Shown here one piece after another: positions 17,120 through 25,739 of a stretch of 64,000 nt of DNA. Numbering within the stretch: the stretch's first letter is position 1; every line of letters begins with the position of its first letter. Under the pieces are notes generated by a model. The model made no database searches. It was not told the origin of the DNA and saw only the letters and a program-made list of their open reading frames with translations. The stretch comes from Kineosporia rhizophila (GTDB lineage Bacteria > Actinomycetota > Actinomycetes > Actinomycetales > Kineosporiaceae), in contig NZ_JAJSOH010000010.1 of NCBI RefSeq assembly GCF_021277265.1, forward strand, positions 124,001-188,000. Direction: 5' to 3'. The translations under genes and the position numbers were made by a program.

Positions 17120-17734
17120 TCAGAGCCGGCGGGAGGTGCGCCAGGCGGTGATCGCCCCGGCGGTCATCGCCCCCAGGGTGCCCAGCACCTCGTCGCCCAG
17201 GGTGTCGGTGTAGGCGGTGTCCAGTTCGGTGCCGCCCCGGATGAACGCGTAGTACTCGCCGACCTCCCAGAAGATCGCCATGATCGCGCCCACCCCGGCC
17301 ACCAGCAGCACGATCTCCCAGCCCGGGCGCGCCCTTCCGCGCTCCCCCCGGGTGATCAGCAGCCCGGTCCCGAGCCCCAGGAACATCCAGTTGACGAAGT
17401 GGTTGGCGTCGTCCCACCAGACCAGCGAGTCGTACAGGTCGAGCGTGTTGCCGGTGACGTCGATCAGGTAGGGCAGCATGATCCAGGCGAAGGCCGCCCA
17501 CGGCGGGTCCTGCCGCCGGGTGGTCACGAACCACCAGATCACCGGCACGGCCAGCATCATCGCCGGGTACAGCACCAGCCGGGCCCCGAAACCCTTGCCC
17601 TCGAACTGTTCCAGCCCCGAGGCGAAGAACGTGGCCACCAGCAGCTGGCCCACCGTCAGCACCAGCAGGACGACACAGGCTACGGCGGCGACCGGCCAGG
17701 ACCGGGCCGGACGGGTGATCACGGGTTCGCTCAT
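17120..17734 (-). CDS. Multi-pass membrane protein, DUF2238/YjdF-like
   Basis: 204 residues from ATG 17734, with about five or six membrane helices. The conserved polar pattern is WWDDANHFVNWMFLGLGTGLL, then IFWEVGEYY, then LDTAYTDTLGDEVLGTLGAM. The buried His, Glu and Asp residues match the YjdF/DUF2238 layout. Function unknown; the spacing of acidic residues could suit metal or proton chemistry within the membrane, which is speculation. It is divergent from the DUF1469 gene, with 187 bases between the starts. Confidence 0.7.
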   Translation of the reverse strand: MSEPVITRPARSWPVAAVACVVLLVLTVGQLLVATFFASGLEQFEGKGFGARLVLYPAMMLAVPVIWWFVTTRRQDPPWAAFAWIMLPYLIDVTGNTLDLYDSLVWWDDANHFVNWMFLGLGTGLLITRGERGRARPGWEIVLLVAGVGAIMAIFWEVGEYYAFIRGGTELDTAYTDTLGDEVLGTLGAMTAGAITAWRTSRRL

Positions 17735-17921
17735 GCCGGGAAGTATTCCGTGATCTTGGGCGGCCCGGCCTCCGCCCAAGGTCGCATCCGCACGGCCCGA
17801 CATCGTGCACTTTCGTCGCACCGCCGGCCCGGGTGCTGCTCCAGCGGTGTCCGCTCGGGATGCGGTCGCGCTGGTCAGACCTAGATTCGAGGGGAACCGC
17901 AAGGCCGACCTTGGAGAAGCC
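17735..17921. promoter_or_regulatory. Divergent intergenic region
   Basis: Non-coding gap between the divergent membrane-protein and DUF1469 genes, expected to carry both promoters. No clear motif was recognised. Confidence 0.35.
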
Positions 17922-18368
17922 ATGAGCGTGACGAACGAAAGGCCGCCGAGCCCGGCGGCCGCTCCTGGCCCGGTACCCACGGGTCACGAGAAGTCGACCC
18001 CGGAGCTGGTGCAGGACCTCACCCGGCTGGTGCCCCAGCTGGCCCGGCAGGAGGTCGAGCTGGCCAAGGCCGAGCTGGCCGAGAAGGCCAAGCACGCCGG
18101 GGTCGGCGTGGGCGCCTTCGGCGGCGCCGGCCTGGTCGCCCTGTTCGGGGTCGGCGTCCTGGTCGCCGCGGCCGTCCTGGGCCTGGCCGAGGTGCTTCCG
18201 GCCTGGGCCTCCGCGCTGATCGTGGCCGCCGTCCTGCTCCTCGTCGCCGGGGTCATGGCGATGGTCGGGCGCAAGCAGATCAAGCAGGCCACCCCGCCGG
18301 TCCCGACCCAGGCCGTGAACAGCACGAAGCACGACGTCGAGGCCGTCAAGGAGAGTGCCCACCGATGA
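17922..18368 (+). CDS. Phage-holin-like/DUF1469 membrane protein
   Basis: 148 residues from ATG 17922, with TTGGAG upstream. A disordered N-terminus is followed by a charged amphipathic helix (LVQDLTRLVPQLARQEVELAKAELAEKAKHAG) and two hydrophobic segments (about residues 62-88 and 92-115). This is the standard layout of the actinobacterial putative Actinobacterial Holin-X/DUF1469 family. Despite the name, this is not a lysis gene. It overlaps the DUF3618 gene by 4 bases (ATGA), a pairing often seen, and probably acts with it at the membrane. Confidence 0.82.
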   Translation: MSVTNERPPSPAAAPGPVPTGHEKSTPELVQDLTRLVPQLARQEVELAKAELAEKAKHAGVGVGAFGGAGLVALFGVGVLVAAAVLGLAEVLPAWASALIVAAVLLLVAGVMAMVGRKQIKQATPPVPTQAVNSTKHDVEAVKESAHR

Positions 18369-18886
18369 GCGACGCGAAGGACACCTCGGACACCGAGCAG
18401 CTGCGCGCCGAGATCGACCACACCCGCGACGAGCTCGCCGAGACGGTCGAGGCGCTGGCCGCGAAGGCCGACGTCAAGGGCCGGGCGACCGAGAAGGTGC
18501 ACGAGGTGCAGGAGACCGCGAAGGCCCGCGCCCGTGACCTCCAGGAGAGCGCCAAGGTGCACGCGATGGCGGCCAAGAGCACCGCCACGGAGCAGGCGCA
18601 GCAGGTGGCCGAGCGGGCCAAGGTCGCCACCGGCACCGCCCGCACCGTCGCCACCGAGCAGGCCCAGCACGTGGCCGAACGGGCCAAGGTCGCCACCGGC
18701 ACCGCCCGCACCGTCGCCACCGAGCAGGCCCAGCACGTCGCGGCCCAGGCCAAGGTGGTCACCGAGCAGGCCAAGGTGAAGACCCAGGAGCAGCGTCAGG
18801 ACAAGCCCTGGCTGCTGCCCGCGCTCGGCGGTCTGGCCGGTCTGCTCACCGCCGTCCTGGTCTGGCTCCGGCGCCGCAACCGCTGA
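18365..18886 (+). CDS. DUF3618 protein with internal 22-residue repeats
   Basis: 173 residues. The N-terminus carries the DUF3618 signature (LRAEIDHTRDELAETVEALAAKADVKGRA). A long Ala/Lys/Glu-rich coiled-coil stretch follows, including a 22-residue unit VAERAKVATGTARTVATEQA(Q/H) repeated twice and partly a third time. The C-terminus has one hydrophobic helix (LLPALGGLAGLLTAVLVWL) and an Arg-rich end. It is probably a membrane-tethered rod, expressed with the upstream holin-like protein through a 4-base overlap. The repeat looks like LEA-type stress-protectant sequence, which is inference. Confidence 0.83.
   Translation: MSDAKDTSDTEQLRAEIDHTRDELAETVEALAAKADVKGRATEKVHEVQETAKARARDLQESAKVHAMAAKSTATEQAQQVAERAKVATGTARTVATEQAQHVAERAKVATGTARTVATEQAQHVAAQAKVVTEQAKVKTQEQRQDKPWLLPALGGLAGLLTAVLVWLRRRNR
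18601..18732 (+). repeat. Tandem 66-bp direct repeat inside the DUF3618 gene
   Basis: Two consecutive 66-base units (18601-18666 and 18667-18732) differ at only a few positions near their left ends, and a degenerate third copy begins after them. They encode 22 residues each, in phase with the helical heptad-like pattern, so copy number can change without breaking the frame. Confidence 0.85.
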
Positions 18887-18907
18887 CCCGTCGCCCCAGC
18901 ACCACCA

Positions 18908-18948
18908 CGCCCCTGCCCGTCAGCCCCGGCTGATCACGGGCAGGGGCG
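18908..18948. terminator. Hairpin overlapping the tetR 3' end
   Basis: Arms CGCCCCTGCCCGT (18908-18920) and ACGGGCAGGGGCG (18936-18948) pair perfectly over 13 bases. It lies between the convergent DUF3618 and TetR genes and includes the TetR stop codon. It likely serves both transcripts. Confidence 0.75.
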
Positions 18949-19597
18949 TCGGCGCGCTCCGGGCCGGGCGCAGCCCGTCGAGGATGACGCCGATCACCCG
19001 CCGGTAGATGTCCGGTCCGCTCTTGTGGGCGGCGAAGTCGATGCTGCTCACCGCGGCCATGGTCAGGGCGAACAGGTCGCTCGCCACCAGGTCGTCGCGG
19101 ATCACCCCGGCCTCCTGGCACCGGGCCAGCATGCGGTCGAGGTACTCACCCATCCGGACGTGCTGCTGGTGCACCATGACCTCCACCCGGTCGGGTGAGG
19201 TACCCCGCGACCAGCCGACGCTCTCGGAGTAGCTGCCGATCACGAAGTCGCGAAAACCCCGGTCGCCGGAGAACCGGCGCACGCCGCCCTCGAAGAACGC
19301 GACGAACCCCTCCCACGGGTCGGGTGCCTCCACGGCCAGCCGTACCTGCTCCAGCGCCTCCTCGAAACGACGCTGGAACAGCGCCAGGATCAGCTCGTCC
19401 TTGTTGGGGAAGCGCCGGTACACGGTGGCCACCCCCACGCCCGCACGGGCGGCCACGTCGGCCAGGGTGGCGTGCAGGCCGTCGGCGGCGAACACCTCCG
19501 ACGCCGCCTCGAGGATGCGCTCGGTGACGCTCTCATTCGCCTCGGCCCCGCCGACAGGGGTTCCGCTGCCGTTGCCGCCCGCGGAGGAACTGTTCAC
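18920..19597 (-). CDS. TetR-family repressor
   Basis: 225 residues from the GTG at 19597 (VNSSSAGG); an in-frame start at 19657 would read through the operator region and is unlikely. The DNA-binding domain is clear at about residues 24-70: RILEAASEVFAADGLHATLADVAARAGVGVATVYRRFPNKDEL. The C-terminal domain is all-helical and would bind an unidentified ligand. It is divergent from an MFS exporter, with two matching palindromes in the 125-base gap, so it very likely represses the exporter and itself. Confidence 0.93.
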   Translation of the reverse strand: MNSSSAGGNGSGTPVGGAEANESVTERILEAASEVFAADGLHATLADVAARAGVGVATVYRRFPNKDELILALFQRRFEEALEQVRLAVEAPDPWEGFVAFFEGGVRRFSGDRGFRDFVIGSYSESVGWSRGTSPDRVEVMVHQQHVRMGEYLDRMLARCQEAGVIRDDLVASDLFALTMAAVSSIDFAAHKSGPDIYRRVIGVILDGLRPARSAPTPLPVISRG

Positions 19598-19614
19598 CCG
19601 ACGAGGGTACCAAC

Positions 19615-19632
19615 GCGGAACAACTATTCCGC
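19615..19632. promoter_or_regulatory. TetR operator, site 1
   Basis: GCGGAACAACTATTCCGC, an 18-base near-palindrome with arms GCGGAA and TTCCGC. It lies just upstream of the tetR start. The same sequence recurs, with few changes, 34 bases downstream. Confidence 0.75.
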
Positions 19633-19648
19633 TACAGTGATGGCAATC

Positions 19649-19666
19649 CCGGAACATCTATTCCGC
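19649..19666. promoter_or_regulatory. TetR operator, site 2
   Basis: CCGGAACATCTATTCCGC matches site 1 at 15 of 18 positions. The 34-base centre spacing (about three helical turns) would put two dimers on nearly the same face. It lies 57 bases before the MFS start, within the expected promoter. Confidence 0.75.
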
Positions 19667-19722
19667 TTCAACCCCGCGCAACCTGACTCCGCGCGGGGCC
19701 AATCCGCCGGAAAGGCCACCCC

Positions 19723-21276
19723 ATGTCCGACCGCTCTCCCGCAGCGGCTCCGCACACGACAGCGCTCAACGACGAGCACTCCCCCACCGCGAGCTCCGGC
19801 CACCACCGCGGCGCCACCCGCGCCCAGTGGCTGGTGCTCGGCCTGATCTCCATCGCCCAGCTGATGGTCGTGCTCGACGCGACCATCGTGAACATCGCCC
19901 TGCCGGCCGCGCAGACCGACCTGAGTTTCGACGACGCGCAGCGGCAGTGGGTGGTCACCGCCTACTCGCTGGCCTTCGGCAGCCTGCTGCTGATCGGCGG
20001 CCGGCTGAACGACATGTTCGGCAACAAGCTCGGATTCCTGGTCGGGCTGGTCGGTTTCGCCGCCGCGTCGGCCGTGGGCGGCTGGGCCCCGAGCATCGAG
20101 GTCCTGATCGCGGCCCGCGCCGCCCAGGGTGCCTTCGGCGCACTGCTGGCCCCGGCCGCACTGGCCATGCTCACCATCACCTTCGCCGGTTCCGCGGACC
20201 GGGGCAAGGCGTTCGGCATCTTCGGCGCGGTGGCCGGTTCCGGCGCAGCCATCGGCCTGCTGCTGGGCGGCGCCCTGACCGAGTACCTGTCCTGGCGCTG
20301 GTGCCTGTACGTGAACGTGCTCTTCGCCGTCATCGCCCTGGTCGGCGGCCTGCGTCTGCTGCCGGCCAACGAGCGCGAGGGCGGCCGCCCGGCCTTCGAC
20401 TGGGCCGGCTCGATCCTGGCCGTGGCCGGAATTTTCTTCGTGGTCTACGGTTTCGCCCGGTCCGAGACCGAGGGCTGGGGCGACACCCTGACCGTGGTCA
20501 GCCTGGTCGCCGGCGTGCTGCTGGTGATCGGCTTCGCGGTGGCCGAGCGTCTGGTCGCGCACCCGCTGCTGCCCATGCACATCCTGCTCGACCGGGTCCG
20601 CGGCACCTCCTACCTGGTCATGCTGACCTCCGCGATCGGCATGTTCGCGGTGTTCCTGTTCGTCACCTTCTACGTGCAGCAGGTGCTCGGGTACTCGCCG
20701 ATCCAGTCCGGTTTCGCCTTCCTGCCGATGGTGTTCGCGATCGGCATCAGCGCCCAGTTCAACGGCACGCCGGCCTTCCAGACGAAGATCGGCTCGAAGA
20801 TGCAGGTGGGCGTCGGCTCGCTGCTGGCCGCCGCCGGCATGCTCCTGTTCACCGGTTTCGGCCTGGACAGCAGCTACGTCACCGCGCTGCTGCCCGGCCT
20901 GGTGCTCACCGGCCTGGGCCTGGGCTGCATCTTCGCCGTCGCGATGGGCTCCTCCACGATCGGCGTCCAGGCCCACCAGGCGGGCGTGGCCTCGGCCACC
21001 GTGAACACCTCGCAGCAGGTGGGCGGTTCGATCGGGGTGGCGCTGCTGAGCAGCGTCGCGGCCTCGGCGGCCACCGACTACCTGACCACCAACGCCGCCG
21101 GCGGGGTCACCCCGGCGCTGGCCGCACAGGCCCAGTTGGCCTCGTACGACGCGGTCTTCGTCTGGTCGGCGGTGTTCTTCGCCGTCACCGCGGCGCTGGC
21201 CTTCGCGCTGTACCCCAGCCGTTCGGTCACCGCGGCCCTGGCCGCCGACAACGAGAACGTCGCTGTGCACATGTGA
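19723..21276 (+). CDS. MFS drug exporter, DHA2 (14-helix, EmrB/QacA) family
   Basis: 517 residues. A polar N-terminus is followed by about 14 hydrophobic helices. Motifs: LDATIVNIALPAAQTDL in helix 1 (DHA2 motif D1), GGRLNDMFGNKLGF (motif A, G-x-L-x-D-x-x-G-x-K) and GSGAAIGLLLGGALTE (motif C of antiporters). It should pump out hydrophobic drugs or metabolites using the proton gradient. It is divergent from the TetR gene and has a strong terminator after the stop, so it is a single-gene transcript. Confidence 0.94.
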   Translation: MSDRSPAAAPHTTALNDEHSPTASSGHHRGATRAQWLVLGLISIAQLMVVLDATIVNIALPAAQTDLSFDDAQRQWVVTAYSLAFGSLLLIGGRLNDMFGNKLGFLVGLVGFAAASAVGGWAPSIEVLIAARAAQGAFGALLAPAALAMLTITFAGSADRGKAFGIFGAVAGSGAAIGLLLGGALTEYLSWRWCLYVNVLFAVIALVGGLRLLPANEREGGRPAFDWAGSILAVAGIFFVVYGFARSETEGWGDTLTVVSLVAGVLLVIGFAVAERLVAHPLLPMHILLDRVRGTSYLVMLTSAIGMFAVFLFVTFYVQQVLGYSPIQSGFAFLPMVFAIGISAQFNGTPAFQTKIGSKMQVGVGSLLAAAGMLLFTGFGLDSSYVTALLPGLVLTGLGLGCIFAVAMGSSTIGVQAHQAGVASATVNTSQQVGGSIGVALLSSVAASAATDYLTTNAAGGVTPALAAQAQLASYDAVFVWSAVFFAVTAALAFALYPSRSVTAALAADNENVAVHM

Positions 21277-21297
21277 TCGGACCGAACTGAACCGACA

Positions 21298-21344
21298 ACG
21301 GACGGGTGCGGGCCCCGAAGAGGGGCCCGCACCCGTCCGTTTTT
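21298..21344 (+). terminator. Strong intrinsic terminator after the MFS exporter
   Basis: A perfect 19-base stem: ACGGACGGGTGCGGGCCCC (21298-21316) with its complement at 21322-21340, loop GAAGA, then TTTT. It is the best classical terminator in the window. Confidence 0.93.
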
Positions 21345-21426
21345 GGTTCTGAACAGCACTTATGGGGGTTTTCACCGGGTGTCCTCTCGACCGGCGGGCC
21401 CCCGCCGGGGGCGCCACCATGAGCCC

Positions 21427-22476
21427 ATGTGGGGAACCAAGCGACGAAACCCGGAAGAAAGCGACCAGCTACCGGACGAGAACCCGGCTGAGTCGCCCAC
21501 CGAACTGCCCAAGAAGTCCTGGCTGAAAGTACTGAAAGGCGCAGGCAAGGAGTTCTCGGAGGACAACCTCTCCGACTCCGCCGCCGCCCTCACGTACTAC
21601 GGCATCCAGGCGCTGTTCCCGGCCCTGGTGGTGCTGATCTCGCTGCTCGGCTTCGCCGGTCCCGACACCATCAAGGAGATGCGGGACAACATCAAGCCGG
21701 TGTTGCCCGGCAGTTTCAGCGGAACCCTCGACAGCATCCTGCTCCAGGTCGGCGACAAGCCCGCCTCGGCCAGCTTCGCCTTCGTCCTGGGTCTGGCCAC
21801 CGCCCTGTGGTCGGCCTCCGGCTACGTCGCCGCATTCATGCGCGCCTCCAACGTGGTCTACGACATCCCCGAGGGCCGGCCGATCTGGAAGACCCTGCCC
21901 ACCCGGATCCTGACCACGCTGGTGCTGCTGGTGCTGCTCATCGTCGCGGCCCTGATGGTGGTCTTCACCGGCCCGCTCGCCCAGCAGGCCGGGGACCTGC
22001 TCGGCCTGGGCGACGCCGCGGTCACCGCCTGGAGCATCGTCAAGTGGCCGGTGCTGGTGCTGATCATGATGCTGGTGCTGGCGATCCTGTACTGGGCCTC
22101 GCCGAACGCCAAGCAGGGCTTCAAGTGGGTCACCCCGGGCGGCATGCTCGCGGTGGTGCTGTGGCTCCTCGCCTCGGCCGGGTTCGGCTTCTACGTGACC
22201 AACTTCTCCAGCTACGACGCCACCTACGGCACCTTCGCCGGGATCATCATCTTCCTGATCTGGATGTGGATCTCGAACCTGGCCATCCTGCTGGGCGCGG
22301 AGTTCAACGCCGAGCTGGAGCGGGCCCGGGCCGAGCAGGACGGCCTGCCCGAAGGGGCCGAGCCCTACGTGCCGCTGCGGGACACCCGCAAGCTGGACGA
22401 GGACGAACTGGCCGAGGTGGAAGGGTCGCGCCGGCACCTGCGTCCCGACCGTGGGGGCGACTCCGGCAGCGCGTGA
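21427..22476 (+). CDS. YihY/BrkB-family inner-membrane protein
   Basis: 349 residues from ATG 21427; the Shine-Dalgarno is weak and the start uncertain. A charged N-terminus precedes six membrane helices. The family patterns DNLSDSAAALTYYGIQALFPALVVL, ALWSASGYVAAFMRASNVVYD, TPGGMLAVVLWLLASAGFGFYV and SSYDATYGTFAGIIIFLIWMWISNLAILLGAEFNAELE are all present. The family was once thought to be RNase BN and is not. Its role is unclear, with transport or envelope functions proposed. The long acidic C-terminal tail is likely cytoplasmic. Confidence 0.9.
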   Translation: MWGTKRRNPEESDQLPDENPAESPTELPKKSWLKVLKGAGKEFSEDNLSDSAAALTYYGIQALFPALVVLISLLGFAGPDTIKEMRDNIKPVLPGSFSGTLDSILLQVGDKPASASFAFVLGLATALWSASGYVAAFMRASNVVYDIPEGRPIWKTLPTRILTTLVLLVLLIVAALMVVFTGPLAQQAGDLLGLGDAAVTAWSIVKWPVLVLIMMLVLAILYWASPNAKQGFKWVTPGGMLAVVLWLLASAGFGFYVTNFSSYDATYGTFAGIIIFLIWMWISNLAILLGAEFNAELERARAEQDGLPEGAEPYVPLRDTRKLDEDELAEVEGSRRHLRPDRGGDSGSA

Positions 22477-22644
22477 CGGTCAGCGCTGGGTGAGGGCGGC
22501 TGCACCGTCCGGGTGAGCGGGTCACTCCGGGCTAACCCTGCGTGGCTTCTCGACGATGGGCAGAGGAAGCCAGACGCTGGTTGCGTGAGCACGTCGCAAG
22601 AGGTGCGCCGGCAGACCGCGACAGCCCCTCCGAAAAGGATGTCC

Positions 22645-24267
22645 ATGCCCGCCGCGAAGTCCCCCGCCGCCTTCTTCGGCAACCTCTCGCTGCTGAAGAA
22701 GATCTTCAGTCTGATCATCGTCGCCGCCCTGCTCAGTGTCGGGATCGGGGTGCTGGGACAACGCGCGGTGAGCTCGGTCGAGCAGGCCACCGACGAGATC
22801 GTGCAGGTCCAGGCCAAGCGGGTGGAGATCGCCCTGCAGGCCCGCGCCGAGTTCGCCGGTCTGCGCCGCGACATCCTGCTCAGCGGTCTGGCCGACGGCA
22901 CCGCCGGCCAGGCCGCGCTCGAGGCCGTGAGCACCGGCGCAGCCGGGGTGGCGGCCAAGTTCGACGCGCTCGAGGCCACCGGCCTGGACGAGGCCGACCA
23001 GGCCACGATCGCGACCGAGCGCGAGAACCTGAGCGCCCTGGAGCAGATCTACACCGCCCAGATCGCCCCGCTGACCCAGCGCGACGACCTGACCGGCCGG
23101 GAGTACCGCCAGCTGGGCCAGATCGTCACCGGCGAGTTCGCCACGGTCTCCGACAAGGTGCGCGACGGCCTGAACGAACTGGCCGACAACGCGCTGGCCG
23201 ACATGGCGGCCAGCGCTCAGGAGGCCAAGGACTCGGCCCGCTCCGAGATCATGCGCTCCTGGACGATCGTGGCGGTCGGCGTGCTCCTGATGGTCGGGTT
23301 CGGCTGGTGGCTGGCCCGGATGATCTCCTCCACCGTCGGCCGGGTCCGCGACGGTCTGGTCGCACTGGCCGACGGCGACCTCACCCGCCGGGTGCCGGTC
23401 ACCGCCAACGACGAGGTGGGCGAGATGGCCGGTGCGCTGAACCGGGCGAGCGACTCGCTGCACGCCGCGATGGAGGACATCCGTACCAGTTCCAGCACGC
23501 TGACCGGCAGCTCCGAGGAACTCACGGCCATCTCCAGCCAGGTGGCGGCGAACGCGCAGGAGACCACGTCGCAGGCCAACAGCCTGAGCGTGACCTCGCA
23601 GGAGGTCTCCGGCAACGTGCAGACCGTCGCGGCCGGCACCGAGGAGATGAGCGCCAGCATCCGGGAGATCGCGAACTCCTCGGCCGAGGCCGTGCGGGTC
23701 GCCGCCGGGGCGGCCACCGAGGCTGCCACCGCCACCGCCACCGTGGGCAAGCTGGGCAGCTCCAGCGAGGAGATCGGCAACGTGGTCAAGGTGATCACCT
23801 CGATCGCCGAGCAGACCAACCTGCTCGCCCTGAACGCCACCATCGAGGCCGCCCGTGCCGGTGAGGCCGGCAAGGGCTTCGCCGTGGTCGCCGAAGAGGT
23901 CAAGCAGCTCGCCCAGGAGACGGCCCGGGCCACCGAGGACATCGGCCGCCGGGTCGAGGCGATCCAGGCCGACACCCGGGACGCGGTCGAGGCGATCGAG
24001 CGGATCACCCGCACCATCGAGGACGTGAACTCCTACCAGACCACGATCGCCTCGGCGGTCGAGGAGCAGACCGCGGTCACCTCGGAGATCGCCCGCAGCA
24101 TCGACGAGACGGCCACCGCCGCCTCGCGGATCGCCACGGACATCAACGCCGTCTCGCACGCCTCGCAGTCCTCCAGCGCCGGCATCGCCGACGCCGAGCG
24201 GGCGGCCTCCGACCTGGCCCAGGTCGCCAACGGCCTGAACCAGCTGGTCGGGCGCTTCCGGCTCTGA
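22645..24267 (+). CDS. Methyl-accepting chemotaxis protein (canonical)
   Basis: 540 residues from ATG 22645, with AGGA 5 bases upstream; an ATG at 22639 is also in frame. TM1 (about 17-37), a periplasmic four-helix-like sensor with [15 protein letters not shown]2 (about 207-228), HAMP ([24 protein letters not shown]) and a cytoplasmic coiled coil. The signalling tip is fully canonical: [38 protein letters not shown]. It should control CheA/CheW; no che genes lie in this window. Signal unknown. Confidence 0.94.
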   Translation: MPAAKSPAAFFGNLSLLKKIFSLIIVAALLSVGIGVLGQRAVSSVEQATDEIVQVQAKRVEIALQARAEFAGLRRDILLSGLADGTAGQAALEAVSTGAAGVAAKFDALEATGLDEADQATIATERENLSALEQIYTAQIAPLTQRDDLTGREYRQLGQIVTGEFATVSDKVRDGLNELADNALADMAASAQEAKDSARSEIMRSWTIVAVGVLLMVGFGWWLARMISSTVGRVRDGLVALADGDLTRRVPVTANDEVGEMAGALNRASDSLHAAMEDIRTSSSTLTGSSEELTAISSQVAANAQETTSQANSLSVTSQEVSGNVQTVAAGTEEMSASIREIANSSAEAVRVAAGAATEAATATATVGKLGSSSEEIGNVVKVITSIAEQTNLLALNATIEAARAGEAGKGFAVVAEEVKQLAQETARATEDIGRRVEAIQADTRDAVEAIERITRTIEDVNSYQTTIASAVEEQTAVTSEIARSIDETATAASRIATDINAVSHASQSSSAGIADAERAASDLAQVANGLNQLVGRFRL

Positions 24268-24301
24268 ACCCGAGTCTGAGTCCGAGGCGGGCCTAGTTCA
24301 C

Positions 24302-24337
24302 ACCCGGCGCGGGGAAGTCCCTTCCCCGCGACCGGGT
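24302..24337 (+). terminator. Extended hairpin between chemoreceptor and old yellow enzyme genes
   Basis: Core arms CGCGGGGAAG (24308-24317) and CTTCCCCGCG (24321-24330) pair perfectly around TCC. ACCCGG (24302-24307) and CCGGGT (24332-24337) extend the stem with one bulge. It may terminate the chemoreceptor transcript, but it ends 10 bases before the next start codon, so a 5' UTR role is also possible. Confidence 0.6.
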
Positions 24338-24347
24338 TCTTCCCGTC

Positions 24348-25424
24348 ATGAGCCTTCTCTTCTCTCCGTTCACCCTGCGCGGCGTCACCGTCCGCAACCG
24401 CGCCTGGGTCTCACCGATGTGCATGTACTCCAGCGAGCAGGGCCGGCCCAGCGACTGGCACCTGGTGCACCTGGGCAGCTTCGCCCGCGGTGGCGCCGGG
24501 CTGGTGATGCAGGAAGCGACCGCGGTGGTGCCGGAGGGCCGGATCTCCCCGCAGGACGCCGGGATCTGGAACGACGAGCAGGCCGCGGACTACGAGCGGA
24601 TCAACCGCTTCGTCCGGTCCCAGGGCGCGGTCACGGCGATCCAGCTGGCCCACGCCGGCCGTAAGGCGTCCACCTACGCGCCCTTCCGGGGCAAGGGCTC
24701 GGTGCCGGCCGACGAGGGCGGCTGGAAGACCGTCGCCCCCTCCGCCGCCGCCTTCGGCCGTTACGACGTTCCCGCCGAGATCCCCGCGTCCGACCTGCCC
24801 GGCCTGGTGCAGGCCTGGGCCGAGGCGGCGCAGCGGGCGATCGCGGCCGGCTTCCAGGTGTTGGAGGTGCACGCCGCCCACGGGTACCTGCTGCACCAGT
24901 TCCTCTCGCCGGTGAGCAATCTGCGCACCGACGCCTACGGCGGCGACCTCGCCGGGCGCTCGCGGCTGCTGGTCGAGGTGGTCGACGCCATCCGGGCGGT
25001 GATCCCCGACGCCACCCCGCTGCTGGTCCGGGTCAGCGCCACCGACTGGGTGCCCGACGGTCTGGACGTCGAGGAGGTGGCCCAGGTGTCTGCCACCCTG
25101 AAGGAGCACGGCGTCGACCTCGTCGACGTCTCCAGCGGCGGCAACCACCCGGACCAGAAGATCACCCTCGGCCCCGGCTACCAGGTGCCCTTCGCCCGGC
25201 GGGTGAAGGAGGTCAGCGGTCTGCCCACGGCCGCGGTCGGGCTGATCGCCGAGCCGAAGCAGGCCGAGCAGGTCCTCGCCGAGGGCTCGGCCGACGCCGT
25301 CCTGCTCGGCCGGGTGCTGCTGCGTGACCCCAGCTGGCCGCACCGGGCGGCGCACGAACTGGGTGACGACGTGACCTGGCCGCCGCAGTACGAGCGCGGC
25401 CGGTTCCCCCGAGAGCAGCACTAG
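24348..25424 (+). CDS. Old yellow enzyme family NADPH:flavin oxidoreductase (YqjM-like)
   Basis: 358 residues. An FMN TIM barrel that reduces activated C=C bonds with NAD(P)H. YqjM-class features: C25 and Y27 in SPMCMYSSEQG, the FMN-contacting QLAHAGRKAS, the substrate-binding pair H175/H178 in EVHAAHGYLLHQF, and the phosphate-binding ADAVLLGRVLLRDPSWP near the C-terminus. Length is typical. Such enzymes detoxify electrophiles and are often redox-stress induced. No Shine-Dalgarno is obvious, and a strong hairpin sits immediately upstream. Confidence 0.93.
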   Translation: MSLLFSPFTLRGVTVRNRAWVSPMCMYSSEQGRPSDWHLVHLGSFARGGAGLVMQEATAVVPEGRISPQDAGIWNDEQAADYERINRFVRSQGAVTAIQLAHAGRKASTYAPFRGKGSVPADEGGWKTVAPSAAAFGRYDVPAEIPASDLPGLVQAWAEAAQRAIAAGFQVLEVHAAHGYLLHQFLSPVSNLRTDAYGGDLAGRSRLLVEVVDAIRAVIPDATPLLVRVSATDWVPDGLDVEEVAQVSATLKEHGVDLVDVSSGGNHPDQKITLGPGYQVPFARRVKEVSGLPTAAVGLIAEPKQAEQVLAEGSADAVLLGRVLLRDPSWPHRAAHELGDDVTWPPQYERGRFPREQH

Positions 25425-25739
25425 CCCGAACGGGTGAGTCCTTGATCATCCGCGATCACGAGGAGTGATCGACGCAGACCGGCGGAGCGTGACCATGCCG
25501 CTGCGTAGTGCAGGAACGCAGGAAATAGACGGTGTTGTCCGCCACAGCGGCCGGGATCAGCTTGCTCTGGGTAGTCGTCGCCCGATAGGACCACTGAGGG
25601 TCCTGAGGACGACAACAGTCGGGGGCTCCGGGCGCCGACAAGGAAGTTGAGACGCGGAGCCGAAGCTCAGTGCCCCGCCACCGGCGCCAACGCTCCTCGT
25701 TCCACAGATTCAGCCCTCGTGGCCGGAAGGAAAGACACC
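25425..25739. promoter_or_regulatory. 315-base non-coding region upstream of the first Roadblock gene
   Basis: No convincing gene. It holds an inverted repeat CGATCAC (25453-25459) / GTGATCG (25465-25471) with a 5-base spacer, a possible operator or the end of the preceding transcript. The last 20 bases contain GGAAGGAAAGA, the ribosome site of the Roadblock gene; a nearly identical GGAAGGAAAA precedes the second Roadblock gene. Confidence 0.45.

Noticed and set aside
17922..18368. Phage holin suggesting a prophage
   Set aside because: The holin-like/DUF1469 family is a normal chromosomal actinobacterial gene paired with DUF3618; no phage genes surround it.
18601..18740. Possible CRISPR-like repeat array
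   Set aside because: The repeats are contiguous, lack spacers and are in-frame coding repeats of a coiled-coil protein.
19598..19657. 20-residue N-terminal extension of the TetR protein
   Set aside because: It would be encoded within the two operators and precedes a good GTG start; TetR proteins rarely have such a Cys/His-rich leader.
19624..21420. Long minus-strand frame opposite the MFS exporter
   Set aside because: Gln/His/Gly/Asp-rich shadow; the plus strand encodes a complete 14-helix transporter and its terminator.
22522..24159. 545-residue minus-strand frame opposite the chemoreceptor
   Set aside because: Composition is that of a shadow frame, with no domain recognisable; the plus-strand receptor has a canonical signalling tip.
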